A DNA stretch of 24,464 bases from Caulochytrium protostelioides (taxonomy: Eukaryota > Chytridiomycota > Caulochytriomycetes > Caulochytriales > Caulochytriaceae), in the NCBI GenBank assembly GCA_003615045.1, contig ML014344.1, forward strand, positions 1 to 24,464, given 5' to 3'. The notes below the pieces were generated by a model that did no database searches, was not told the origin of the DNA, and was given only the letters and a program-made list of their open reading frames with translations. Made by a program: the position numbers and the translations under genes. Shown in pieces: positions 9,364-18,914 of the stretch. Every line of letters starts with the position of its first letter. Position 1 is the stretch's first letter.

Positions 9364-10221
9364 GTACCGCTTTTCAGTGAAAACAAGTAAATTTTCAGTA
9401 TTTTTTTTTTCTGCAGAGAGGAGCACCGCAAAAGGTCGAGACCCGAACGGGCGATGTCGGTACCACACAGCGGCGAAAAAGGATGGCGTCGCGAGGAGAC
9501 AGAATGCGATTGACGACGGCGCGGAGATGAGCAGCAGAAGAGAGCACCGATGGGCATGCCCGCAGGACGCGTTTACAGCGGCGGTGACGGACGGCCGAAA
9601 ACAGAGGTATGCCGAAGCTCGGCTCATGAGGAGCGCCGTTCCAATGATCTGCTTTCATCGTATCGCATTGTAACCAATTACATCGTCTCGTATCGCATCG
9701 CATGGCACGCCGAGTGGCGCAAGGCGCATGGCACCAGCTGGGGGCATGGACCCCGCGTGGACCCCTTCCATTCGGTAGGGATGCGGGGACGGCCGGCAGG
9801 GACCGGCATGGCGGCGGCCGCCCAGCGCGGGAGACGGTCGAGGGCAAGCAGGGGGCAAGCAGAGGGCGAGCAAAACTCTTGGTCAGGGGCCACCGATGCC
9901 GCCCGTCGCTCGGGGCGCGGACAGGAGGACGCCGAAGGAAGGCGGCATGCGAGGGTGCCCCCGACACGCCAGCCCGGGCCACTCAACGCCATACGACGGC
10001 AGGCCTCGGGCCGCGGCACCCCATCGAGGAGTATGGAAGAATGCGATTGGGTGGTTACAAGGATCATCGGTCCGGGCTCGTCCGAGCGCTCCGTTCCGTG
10101 CCACGCAGCTGCGCCACACAGTCGCGGTGCGACACGCTGCTGGGGCAGACCCGCGCGTCCGTCAGAGCGCGAGCTGCAGGGAGGGTTCCGACGGATCCGA
10201 TGATCCGGAAGGCGTCCCCCT
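9364..10221. other. Intergenic region upstream of the Dap1-like gene, downstream of NAA15
   Basis: It holds the presumed promoter of the Dap1-like gene and the 3' flank of NAA15; both genes are on the minus strand. A run of ten T on the plus strand lies near 9400 (A-tract on the gene strand, about 40 bases before the start). A degenerate pentamer tract lies at 9656-9705. Long ORFs here are low-complexity, GC-driven and unlike known proteins. No RNA gene was found. Confidence 0.5.
9656..9705. repeat. Short degenerate pentamer tract (CATCG/TATCG/CATTG units)
   Basis: About ten 5-base units in one register: CATCG, TATCG, CATTG, two diverged units, then CATCG, TCTCG, TATCG, CATCG, CATGG. It is the same unit family as the long tract at 17341-17510. 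It lies about 290-345 bases upstream of the Dap1-like start codon. Confidence 0.7.
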
Positions 10222-13137
10222 CTATGCGTGCGTCGGCAAGACCATGCCCGCCACGGCCGTCTCGATCGCGCTCTGGGCGGCCCTGGCGGCCGCGCCGGGG
10301 AAGGCCGCCATCGTGGTCGCGAGCGCGGTCAGCGCATCGGCCGAGGGCGCGTTGCCAGCCGCCCCGCCCGTCACGGCCTGCACGCACGCGGCCACATCGT
10401 GGGCGATGTCCGTGACGGCGCCGTCGATCCACGAGGGAGCCGGGGCTACGGTGCGCTGCACATCGCGCACGCCGCGGGCCAGGCCATGCAGCACGTCCAG
10501 GCGCGCGCAGCCCGGCTCGACCGTGGCGCCGTCGCCGGCTCGCGTCGCCGCGAGATACGCCGTCGCGGTCGATAGCCCCGCGTGGGCGAGGGCCTTCTGC
10601 ACGAGCGCGTCGTCGTCGGCGTCGTCGGCGGCATCGGCGGCCGGCGCTGCCGCGGCTTCCACGTGGGCAAGGAGCACGAGCGTGCCTTGGGCGAGGCGGG
10701 GATGCGCGGCGGCGCCGCGTTCGCGCGCCTCCATGATGCACTGCACGCCGGCGAGGAAGCGGTGCGAGCGCGCGTGCGCGCCGAGAGCGAGGAGCCAGCC
10801 GAGGGCGGGCGCCGGGGTCGCCCGCTGCAGGGGCGTCGCCCAGGTCAGCGCCGTCTCGAGGGGCTTCGGGGCGTCCCGCAGCGCTCGGGCCGCGTCCTCT
10901 TCCTTGGCTGTCGGCAGGAGTAGTGCGGGGTCAAGCCCGTCGGACGGGCCGACACCGTCGAGCGCCGACGCCGCTTGCACCGTCGTGGCCGTCGCCGACG
11001 GTGCGGAGGCAGATGCTTCGGCGGCGTTGTCATCGGCAGCGTGGCCTGCGGCCGCCTTCGCCGCGGCGTCCAGACGGGCATCATACAGATCGAGGGAGAT
11101 GTCGACGGCAAGACTCGCGGCTTGCTGGTAGTACTTGTGGCCGTAGAGCGCGTCTTCCTGGGCGATCATGTCCAGGTAGGCGCGCAGGGCGTATTTACGC
11201 AGCATGTAGCCGTGGAAATCAAACTGGTCGTCGTGCATTTCACGGAACGAAGTGCGAACCTTTTCACAGTGGCGCAGCGCGTGGCCCAAGTCGCCTGCGG
11301 CGTGGGCACGTCGCGCCTGGGCCAGCGCGAACCAGCTGCATTGGTAGGACGTGAGCGGTTCCATCGGGCGGAACACCTCTTTGGTCGTCGCGGTCGCGGT
11401 CGCATCTCCCTTCTTACTCTTGGCATTCTTGGTCTTGGCCGCGTCGCCGCTGTTTTTGTCGTGGTCGCTCTTGTCGTTGGCGCTGTTCTTGTCGTTGTTG
11501 TTCTTGTCGTCAGCATTCTTGTCATCGCCGCTGTTCTTGTCATCGCCGCTCTTGTCGTGCTTCGTGAACAGCGCCATCACCTGGCAGGCCGCAAGCTCTT
11601 CGCCGCACCGCAGCAGGTACTTGGCGGCCTTGTTGTTGACGTAGCGGTCGCGAAGATCCAGCGACCGCGCATGGTCCATCGCCTTTGCCGCGTCCGCAAG
11701 CGCGCCCTGGTGCTTCAGGATCCGTGCCCGCTTCATGTGGAGCTCGACCAGCTTCGGGGACCGGGCTACGGCAGCATCGATCGTCGCCAGGGCTTGCCGG
11801 CGGTCACCCAGCGCATCATACAGCTGCGCTTGGAAGTAGAGGCACCACACGGCAGGCGGGACGGTCGCCTCGGTGGACTCGGTGGCCGACGGCGCCGGAG
11901 TGGCGTCCGAGGCAGCGGGAGCGTCGGTGGCCGCGATGGTCTGCACGACACGCTCGATGGCGGCGCGATGGGACGGCCGCGCCAGATAGGCCTTCAGCGA
12001 GACGAAGATGGACGGCACGCCCTTGGTAAACGCGGCGCGCAGGAGCGCCTCAAGGGCGTCGTCGAGCGCGGGCCCGTCCAGATGGTCCAGCGCATAGAAA
12101 CGGAGGACCTGGGAGGTCGGGTACTGGTCGCGGAGCGTGGCGCAGCGGGCGAGGAAGCGGGCCTTGGCGTCCGGCGAGAAGGAGGTGAGCTCGCCGGTGG
12201 CCGCGTCGCGGGGCGCCACGCCGTGGGCCGCGAAGTCGGCGTCGACGGCCGCCTTATCGTCCGGGTTGCGGGCGACGAGGCGCGCGAGCAGCGGTTTGGC
12301 CTCGTCGTGACGGTTGAGCTGCATGAGCAGCCGCGCGCGGGCGTCGAGAAAGGCGCGGCGGTCCACGATTTGCGCGTCCTTGGCATCGAGGTGGGCGAGG
12401 GCCTTGGCGGCGTCGCCGGCGGCCTCGAGGGCGCGGTTATGGAACAGATGGAACTCGCTGATTTCAAAGGCGCCGTCGGTCTCGGTCAGCGTGGGCAGCG
12501 CTTCCTCGAGCTTGGCGAGCACGTCGGCGGCTTGCGCATACTGCTTGACTAGATAGTGGCCGAGGGCAGCGCCCATGAAGTGGACGGCGACGTCCGGCCG
12601 CCGCGCGAGCATCACCTGGCGCGTGGCGCAGAACCCCTCCAGCTGACGCTCCTGGATCTGCATGAAGCTCAGGTCGCGCAGCATGCCCATCGACAGCGGC
12701 TCGATGCGCAAGGCTTCCTCGTAGCACGTGATGGCCTCGGCATAGCGCTTGTCCTCGCGATGCAGCAGGCCGCTGATATGCCACGTGATGTGGGTGTAGG
12801 GGTCGTGCTTGAGGCCGGCCGCCACGAGCCGGTGCGCCTCGGCCCGACGCGCTGGATGCAGGTACGCCAGGCAGAGTCCCTTCAGCGCGAGCGTCATCCC
12901 GTTCGTCGGGAACTTCTTGAGCACCTGGTCCGCGAGCTTCAGCGCCTTCGCATACTCCTTCGCGTCATAGTGCGTAATCACGTTTTTGAGCAGATTTGCT
13001 TCCTTGTGGGGCAGCGGTTTCGTGGGCGGCGGCGGCGCCCCGGCGGCGGCGTGGCCGGTGCCGCCATGCTTGGCCCCGCCCTTGGCGGGCGCGCCCTTGG
13101 CCGCTGCCTTCGGCGCGGACTTCTTGCCGCGGCCCAT
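10222..13137 (-). CDS. NAA15: NatA auxiliary subunit NAA15/Nat1 (971 aa, intronless)
   Basis: TPR scaffold of the NatA N-terminal acetyltransferase, which holds the Naa10 catalytic subunit at the ribosome and acetylates Ser, Ala, Thr and other N-termini. After a basic, Ala/Gly-rich leader (residues 1-40) the protein follows the family: a PHKEANLLKNVI start, then THITWHISGLLHREDKRYAEAI and LRDLSFMQIQERQLEGF, and later CGEELAACQVMALFTK and DDQFDFHGYMLRKYALRAYLDM. The full length is slightly above human NAA15 (866 aa). The excess is explained by the leader, an Asp/Lys/Asn-rich insert at about residues 520-575 (11420-11570), and Ala-rich C-terminal stretches. Similarity weakens toward the C-terminus. 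No intron is needed. The start ATG at 13137 has G at +4. Confidence 0.93.
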   Translation of the reverse strand: MGRGKKSAPKAAAKGAPAKGGAKHGGTGHAAAGAPPPPTKPLPHKEANLLKNVITHYDAKEYAKALKLADQVLKKFPTNGMTLALKGLCLAYLHPARRAEAHRLVAAGLKHDPYTHITWHISGLLHREDKRYAEAITCYEEALRIEPLSMGMLRDLSFMQIQERQLEGFCATRQVMLARRPDVAVHFMGAALGHYLVKQYAQAADVLAKLEEALPTLTETDGAFEISEFHLFHNRALEAAGDAAKALAHLDAKDAQIVDRRAFLDARARLLMQLNRHDEAKPLLARLVARNPDDKAAVDADFAAHGVAPRDAATGELTSFSPDAKARFLARCATLRDQYPTSQVLRFYALDHLDGPALDDALEALLRAAFTKGVPSIFVSLKAYLARPSHRAAIERVVQTIAATDAPAASDATPAPSATESTEATVPPAVWCLYFQAQLYDALGDRRQALATIDAAVARSPKLVELHMKRARILKHQGALADAAKAMDHARSLDLRDRYVNNKAAKYLLRCGEELAACQVMALFTKHDKSGDDKNSGDDKNADDKNNNDKNSANDKSDHDKNSGDAAKTKNAKSKKGDATATATTKEVFRPMEPLTSYQCSWFALAQARRAHAAGDLGHALRHCEKVRTSFREMHDDQFDFHGYMLRKYALRAYLDMIAQEDALYGHKYYQQAASLAVDISLDLYDARLDAAAKAAAGHAADDNAAEASASAPSATATTVQAASALDGVGPSDGLDPALLLPTAKEEDAARALRDAPKPLETALTWATPLQRATPAPALGWLLALGAHARSHRFLAGVQCIMEARERGAAAHPRLAQGTLVLLAHVEAAAAPAADAADDADDDALVQKALAHAGLSTATAYLAATRAGDGATVEPGCARLDVLHGLARGVRDVQRTVAPAPSWIDGAVTDIAHDVAACVQAVTGGAAGNAPSADALTALATTMAAFPGAAARAAQSAIETAVAGMVLPTHA

Positions 13138-14044
13138 CGCGTCGCGCAGCGAAACTCGGAGCGTCAGCCGTGAGACCCACCGGGCTCAGCTACACGGGAA
13201 CAGGACAGAACGACGGGAGCAGCGCCGACAGCCGGCACGGCGCGGTGCAGGGGTCGACTGGGGGCGCGAGCGACGGAGAAAGGATCACCGCAGCAGCAGC
13301 TGCCGTTGCCGTTGCTGTCACAGTCACAGTTGCCGTACGTACAGCAATAGCGTGGCGACCTAGAGAACAGCGCAGAAAAGTCGACGACAAAGAAAAAAAA
13401 ACGGAAACGAGGGCAAGCGTAAGCGTGACAGCGAGAGAGCGACGCCGCGAGGTCGTCGGGGTCGACCACCAACGCCTGCTGGGCCTGCTTCCCCGCGCGT
13501 CCGATGCCGTGAGCAGAACAGGGCCCAGGCGGCTGCCCAACGAGGCCTCGACAGCGCGGCACGGCGGGAGTCCACAGTATCGACTTGAGTCCCGTGGTCG
13601 CCGCGATGGCGACGGTGAGGATGGCAACGACGACGACGACGACGACGACGACACCGTCGACGGCGACGGCGCGTCGGGGACCTCCGGGCGAGCCCTGCAC
13701 CCCGCTGTCGGTCTCGCCTCGCGCCGCCGGCGCCGCCCGCCCCCATGCGCCGCTGCCGCGCGTGGTGGCGGAGCCGGCGGCGCCCCCGCCGCCGCGGCGT
13801 GCGGTGCGACCGACGAGGGCGCCCGGCGGCCGGACCCTGTTGCGGTGGCGGCGACGCTTGGCGGGCCGAGCAGGCCGATCACCGCCTGGCGCCGCCGCGC
13901 CCTGTCTGCCGCCCCGACCGCCGATCCCGCTGCATCGGTCGCGCGATGATATAAACGCATGTATGGACAGACAAGACATGATAAAAGCATGCGTGGATCT
14001 ACCCGACATCGGTGGCCGAGCCCCGCCGCCGTGTGGCCACGTGG
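13138..14044. other. Intergenic region between NAA15 and the acyltransferase
   Basis: It carries the presumed NAA15 promoter and the 3' flank of the acyltransferase. An (ACG)8 microsatellite sits at 13627-13650 and a run of nine A at about 13391-13399. All frames are open over long distances because of high GC and repeats; the translated products are Ser/Ala/Arg low complexity and not recognisable. No gene is called. Confidence 0.5.
13627..13650. repeat. (ACG)8 microsatellite
   Basis: Eight perfect ACG units in the NAA15/acyltransferase intergenic region, about 490 bases upstream of the NAA15 start codon. Confidence 0.9.
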
Positions 14045-16855
14045 TCAGGCCGTGCCGAGGGACACGCGAGCCTTCCGCGTGCGCGGGCTCCGGCGCGGGC
14101 TCGTGGGGTCCGTGGCGTGGCGGCCGGGCGGCGCATGGGCCGCGGGGTCGCCGGCCGAGCCCGCGGGCGGCGAGGACGACGCCGCGGCCGGGCTCTGGAA
14201 CATGAGCAGCCCGTCGGCCGTCTCGTCGACCCCGATCTTATCCCAGTGCCAGTCGAGCGTCGAGCTCGTGCCGCTGAGCGACGCGGCCGAGTCGACGCTG
14301 CTGCCGGCCGTCGGGCTGCGGCTGCGGCTGGACGGGCTACTGGCCGCCGGGCTGAGCGTGCCGTCGCCGTCGCCGCGGCCGCCGCCACGGCCGCGGCCGC
14401 GGCCGCGGCCGCCGAGGCTGCTGTGGCTGCTGGCTGCACGGGCGGGATGGGCGGCGCGACGCTCGGCCGGCAAGGCGGATGCTGATAATGATGCTGGTAA
14501 TGATGCCGACGAGGGCGATGAGGGCGACGACGGCGATGATGATGACGACGATGAGGATGATGAGGATGCGGGGGGGCGACGGCAGCGGGACTCGACGGGC
14601 GTCGCGTCGGACCGCGCCGAGGCGTGGGCGGTCGTGCCGGCAGCGTCGGTGGCATCGCTGTTCGTTTCGGCCGAGGGGCGGCGCGTGGCGAGCAGGGGCG
14701 GCGCGTCAGGCCCGCGCGGCTGCTTGGACAGGGGCCGCCACGCGGTCTGGGCGCGCCGCGGCGTGGTCGGGCCGCTGACGGTGCTGCCGTCGCTGAGCGC
14801 GACCGGGGCCGGGCGTTGAAGGCCGCCGTTCGCCAAGCCGCCGGCGTCGTCGTCCGGATGCGCGTCCGCCCGGGGCGTCAGGAGGTCATCGGTCGCAGCC
14901 CCGCCGCCGCCGCGGCTGCCGAGGCCGCCGTCTTCGCGGCTCGGGTCCGGCACGAGACGCATATCCTCAAAGTCCTCAAAGACGCTCGGCCCGAGCAGCT
15001 CGATCACGTACTCGAGTCGGCGCTTCAAGTGGAGCCGCGTGCGATAGATCTGGGCGGTGACCTCTGGGTTGACGGCGGCGATGAGGGACGGATACCAGGC
15101 GCGGAGGGCGTCGATGGCCTGGTCGGTATACCAGAGGGCGAGGGTGCCCACGGCCGGGATGAGCAGGGCCTCCCAGAGGCACACGGTCACGCTGCGGTGC
15201 CAGCCGAGGCCGAGCACACCGTAGGTCACGATGAACGTGATCAGGGTGTAGATGAGATAGAACACGGGCGTGAGCACCATGCCCGCCATGATTTTCCACG
15301 TGGCGACGACGTCGCGGGCGCGGATCTTGACGCTTGAGGCGACCAGCGCTTCCTTCTGCTTCCGCTTGGCAATCAGCACGGCCAGCTGCAGCACCGGCGA
15401 CGCGATGCAGTATCCCGGAAAGACGATCACGCACGAGAAGACGACGCGCAGCGTGCCCACGAGGAAGCGGCGCAGCGCGCGCCAGCGCGACCAGTGGCCG
15501 TGCTGGCTGACCTCGTGGTCGCGCAAGCCGTAGTAGCGCAGCGTGCTGTTGTAGGCCTTGACCGCGGCCTCCAGGGTCTGAACCTCGTGGTGGCCCTTGT
15601 GGGCGATGTAGCCGCGCATCAGCCGGCGGGTGATCTCGCAGCGCGTCGCGAGGCTGAGCCGGGTGTTGATCGGCGTATACAGGCGCCGCGCGGCCTGCAG
15701 CACCATCAGGGTGTCGAGGTCCGGCGCGACGACGGTGAGCGTCTTCAGCACAAGATGGACCTGGTCGACGAGGGAGGAGACGGCGGCGCGGCGCGCGGCG
15801 CCGCCCTTGGCGTACTCGGCCACGAGCGCGGGCGGGATCGCGATGGGGTCGCCGAACTCGACGACGGCGCGCGAGCGGAACCGGTCGGCATGGAAGTAGA
15901 AGAGGCCCGTGGGCACGATGGCGACGCGGCACGCGGGGTCGGAGGCCATCGCGCTGAGCGCCATAATCGCGAACCCGGGCTTCAGCGGCAGGAACGCGGT
16001 GCGGTCGTGGCTGCCGCCCTCGGGGAAGATGCCGACGGCGCCGCCGCGTGAGAGGCGGTGCGTGACCTCGGCAAACAGCGTCTCCTGGTTCACGTAGGGC
16101 CGGATCTTCCAGGCGACCTGCGCCGCGCGCGCCGGGTCGGCCAGCAGGGTGCGCACGCGGAGGGAGAGCGGCTGCGCGAGCTGCAGCGTGGTATCGTCCA
16201 TGACGGCCGCGACGCGGTAGCCTTCGCCGGCGATGTCGAGCGTGTCCTTGGGCGCGATCTGCGTGGTCCAGTGCGTGTTCTCGCCGTGGAGCGTCACGAG
16301 CAAGGGGTCGAGGGGGGCCGGCTTGGTCTTGGTGGGCGTCGGCGTCGGACCAGCGGCGTCGGCGTCAGCAGCCGCAGCCGCCGTGGCCGTCGTTGTCGTG
16401 GTAGCCGCAGCCGCAGCCGTAGCCGCAGCCGCAGCAGAATCCGCAGCCGCAGTCGAAGCAGCGGGGACCGTCTTGGCGACCGCGATCTGAGCGTCCGCCG
16501 TCTTGGGGTCCGCGGCGTCTGGGACGTCCCGGGCGGCCGGCGGCACGGAGAGGACACCGCGGCCGGCGGTGGTGAGGTCCTGCGGCCGCTCAACAGGAAT
16601 CGAATTGAAGAGGCGCGCGAGGAGGCCGACGAGGGGCTTGCGCATCGACGCGGCGGCGGCAATGAAGCCGATCTCGCGGTTGCAGTGCTGGAAAAGGACG
16701 ACGGGATCGACAAACTGGTTCGAGTGCGGCGCGGCGACGAAAATCACCGGCCCGGTTTTGGGAATCTTGTATGCGCCGCGGGTCTTCACTTCGCGGAAGA
16801 AGACCGAGAGCAGCAGGCCGAGGAAGGCCGCCGCCAGGCGGTAGACGAGGCCCAT
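14045..16855 (-). CDS. Gpt2/Sct1-type glycerol-3-phosphate (dihydroxyacetone phosphate) acyltransferase (936 aa)
   Basis: It catalyses the first acylation in phospholipid and triacylglycerol synthesis at the ER. Family motifs are clear: AAPHSNQFVDP with H44 and D50 (block I), FPEGGSHDR at 277-285 (block III), and VPTGLFYFHADRFRSRAVVEFG from 314 (block IV). The segment between blocks I and III is long, as in yeast Gpt2/Sct1. Here it includes an Ala/Thr tract (about 130-165) followed by a conserved-looking GENTHWTTQI...GEGYRVAAV part. Hydrophobic segments lie at about 3-20, 464-496, 521-550 and 555-578. Residues 640-936 form a Ser/Pro/Arg-rich, presumably cytosolic tail with a poly-Ser run near 764-775; the yeast enzymes have phosphorylated C-terminal tails, so similar control is plausible. 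The start lies in GCCATGG, an excellent context. No intron. Confidence 0.93.
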   Translation of the reverse strand: MGLVYRLAAAFLGLLLSVFFREVKTRGAYKIPKTGPVIFVAAPHSNQFVDPVVLFQHCNREIGFIAAAASMRKPLVGLLARLFNSIPVERPQDLTTAGRGVLSVPPAARDVPDAADPKTADAQIAVAKTVPAASTAAADSAAAAATAAAAATTTTTATAAAAADADAAGPTPTPTKTKPAPLDPLLVTLHGENTHWTTQIAPKDTLDIAGEGYRVAAVMDDTTLQLAQPLSLRVRTLLADPARAAQVAWKIRPYVNQETLFAEVTHRLSRGGAVGIFPEGGSHDRTAFLPLKPGFAIMALSAMASDPACRVAIVPTGLFYFHADRFRSRAVVEFGDPIAIPPALVAEYAKGGAARRAAVSSLVDQVHLVLKTLTVVAPDLDTLMVLQAARRLYTPINTRLSLATRCEITRRLMRGYIAHKGHHEVQTLEAAVKAYNSTLRYYGLRDHEVSQHGHWSRWRALRRFLVGTLRVVFSCVIVFPGYCIASPVLQLAVLIAKRKQKEALVASSVKIRARDVVATWKIMAGMVLTPVFYLIYTLITFIVTYGVLGLGWHRSVTVCLWEALLIPAVGTLALWYTDQAIDALRAWYPSLIAAVNPEVTAQIYRTRLHLKRRLEYVIELLGPSVFEDFEDMRLVPDPSREDGGLGSRGGGGAATDDLLTPRADAHPDDDAGGLANGGLQRPAPVALSDGSTVSGPTTPRRAQTAWRPLSKQPRGPDAPPLLATRRPSAETNSDATDAAGTTAHASARSDATPVESRCRRPPASSSSSSSSSSSPSSPSSPSSASLPASLSASALPAERRAAHPARAASSHSSLGGRGRGRGRGGGRGDGDGTLSPAASSPSSRSRSPTAGSSVDSAASLSGTSSTLDWHWDKIGVDETADGLLMFQSPAAASSSPPAGSAGDPAAHAPPGRHATDPTSPRRSPRTRKARVSLGTA

Positions 16856-17340
16856 GGCGAAGAGGGCTGCGGCGGCGGCGGCGACGACGGCGACGGCGGC
16901 GAGGGTAGCAGCAGCAGCAGTCTGCTCGGGGGGTGGGAGGTGTATGGAACGCAGGGTCCGGCCAGTGAGCTCTCGCGAGAGACTCGCCCGATCCGATGGC
17001 GCGGGTCTGGCCTATCAAAAAGGCAGCACCAGAGCGATCAATGGTCGACGACAGCGGATCTTCAGCAGGCAGGTGAACGCCCGGCCACCAGAAGAAGCAG
17101 CGCCGCTTGCCACGTGGTTCGCTTGGATCCCGGGGCTGGAGGGACACGGCGCGGCCGCAGGGCCCGAGGCAGGCATGGAAACTCAGCGGGGGAGTTCTCA
17201 TCAGCGAACCAAAGGTCGAGGACAGGCGCCGCCGCTTCCGCCGCTGGGCCCGACCGCTGGACCGATCCCCGGAGGAGCGGGCGCAGGCCAGCATCGCCCC
17301 TTGCCTCCTGCCATTTGCTGCGCTTCGCTCCCACTCGCCT

Positions 17341-17510
17341 CGTTGCCTCGCATGGCATTGTCTCGCCTTGCCTCGCATCACATCGTATCGTATCGCATCG
17401 CATTGCATCGCATTGCATTGCATTGCATCGTATCGCATCGCATTGCATTGCATCGTACCATCCCGCATCGTCCCGCATCGCATCACATCATCCCGCATCG
17501 CGTCGCATCG
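17341..17510. repeat. Degenerate pentamer minisatellite, about 34 units
   Basis: About 170 bases read in one 5-base register with units CATCG, CATTG, TATCG, CATCA, TCCCG and CCTCG. The middle part (about 17391-17455) uses only CATCG, CATTG and TATCG. It lies 485-655 bases upstream of the acyltransferase start codon and is in the same unit family and orientation as the tract at 9656-9705. Confidence 0.9.
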
Positions 17511-18053
17511 GCCCATGACGCGAGAACGCGCCGCGGCGACCGGCCTCGGGGTCTCGGGGTCTCGGCTTCGGTATCGTGCGTGGCGGTACCATGCGGTCCT
17601 GCGCGGCCTGCAGGGTGCGCCGCGGCTCGAGGCGGCGCCGCTCGCTGTCATGTGCCGCCGCGAGGCGGCGTCGCCAGAGGCCAGAGCCACAGAAGAGCAA
17701 GAGCAAATAAAAAAAACGAAAAAACAAGGGGTTGCGACACGGGAGGCCGAGGCCCGCCCGGCAGGGGCGAGAAGAGCGTGGGTGCGGCGGGATATGCCGC
17801 GACGGCCGCCACGCTACGCAACGTGGGAAGGCGCCGTCCGCTCGCCTTGGCGCGGTGGCCATGACGCATGCGTGACCGGCGGAGCTGCAGCGACGCCGCT
17901 GCCGCCCGAAGGCGAACCAGCAAGCCGTGCAGGTCGCTCCCTACGCGGTCGCGGGCCCATGTGCCGTCGCTGGTCGAGACGGGACGGCAGATGGAGGATC
18001 CCTGGCATGGCTCCTTCGTTCGTGGTTCATCATGGGTCCTGTCTCGTATCATG

Positions 18054-18123
18054 CACCAGGCACCAGGCACCATGCACCATGCACCCTCCATCGTGCACCA
18101 TGCACCGTGCATCATCCATCAGG
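18054..18123. repeat. Degenerate heptamer minisatellite, about 10 units
   Basis: Ten consecutive 7-base units in one register: CACCAGG twice, CACCATG twice, CACCCTC, CATCGTG, CACCATG, CACCGTG, CATCATC, CATCAGG. It lies in the acyltransferase/CFAP91 intergenic region. Confidence 0.85.
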
Positions 18124-18265
18124 CAGAGCGCCTAGCGGCCTCCAGCGATGCAGAGCGATGCTTCTGCGGCCGACGGGGGATGGCCGCCCACGCGAGGATC
18201 GTCCATGCTCCTGCAAGCAGAAGCGTTCCTGCGTTCCGGAGAAGCATCGACATGGGATAGCGCAT
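18119..18265 (-). CDS. Possible 48-aa single-pass membrane micropeptide
   Basis: A minus-strand ORF starts MRYPMSMLLRNAGTLLL and continues into AGAWTILAWAAIPRRP, followed by a basic tail. It would be one clean hydrophobic helix flanked by positive charges. The frame is also open upstream of the ATG, so it might instead be the last exon of a larger gene. I do not recognise it. In GC-rich DNA such a reading can arise by chance, and its stop codon lies inside the heptamer repeat. Confidence 0.2.
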   Translation of the reverse strand: MRYPMSMLLRNAGTLLLAGAWTILAWAAIPRRPQKHRSASLEAARRSA

Positions 18266-18914
18266 GAACAGGGGGTCGCCATGGCCGCCGCTTGGGTGCC
18301 GTTGACGGCGCCGTCGGAGCGGGGGCGGCCGTCGCCCTCACCGCTCATCGCCCGCCCCGCACGGCGGCGCGGCGGCGGCGGCGGCGATCGCGCCGACCAC
18401 GGACCACTGCTGTGGGCGCGGCGCCTCACGCTTGATCAGCCATGCGCTGCCTCAGTCGGAGGCCACGACCGCATCTGGAACGGCCGACGTTGCAGGGGCC
18501 ATCGACCGCTGCGACAGCCCGACGGCATACTGGACCAGCATGTACGCCCGCAAAAACGATGCGCCAAGCGGGCGGCCGACGCGGTGCCGCGCGGGATCGC
18601 TCGACAGCGCGCCACCGAGCGAAGTGGCAGGCACCATGCTGGACCGAGACCGCCCCTGGGCAGCCGTGATCCGCGTGGTATCCGGCACGGGCAATCGTGG
18701 ATCGAGCCTCATCTCGGTGGATCGCACTGATCTGTTGAACCGTCCACCCCGTCCCGCCCGTGGGTTCTTCAAGAACGCGCTGATCCATATCGGTGATTGG
18801 ACGGCGGACTCGCTCGGCCCACCTTCCCATTGATTTTGCCGGTTGCCTGGCTGTCCCGGTCGCTGCGTTCTGCTGCCGTCGCCGTCGCCATCGCCTCGCC
18901 GTCGCTCACCCACC

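Larger units (their letters stand above)
16856..18914. other. Two-kilobase divergent intergenic region (acyltransferase / CFAP91)
   Basis: The acyltransferase is transcribed leftward and CFAP91 rightward from this interval, so it should contain both promoters. It contains an AGC run (about 16905-16920), the pentamer tract (17341-17510), the heptamer tract (18054-18123) and a candidate tiny membrane ORF (18119-18265, minus). Longer ORFs on both strands are Arg/Pro/Ala-rich; those through the repeats simply translate them. Nothing else was recognised. Confidence 0.5.

Noticed and set aside
10975-12552. 525-codon plus-strand ORF opposite NAA15
   Set aside because: Antisense shadow; the minus strand follows the NAA15 family. 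The Val/Leu run is the complement of the Asp/Lys/Asn insert.
13164-14009. Long ORFs on both strands between NAA15 and the acyltransferase
   Set aside because: Low-complexity Ser/Ala/Arg/Gly products driven by GC content and the ACG microsatellite.
16058-17518. 486-codon plus-strand ORF opposite the acyltransferase
   Set aside because: Antisense shadow that then runs on through the pentamer repeat.
17341-18123. Short repeats considered as a CRISPR array
   Set aside because: The units are 5 or 7 bases with no spacers, and this is a eukaryotic genome; they are minisatellites.
17107-18135. 342-codon plus-strand ORF with RIASHCIALHCI-type repeats
   Set aside because: It only translates the 5-base repeat, which leaves every frame open; no similarity outside it.
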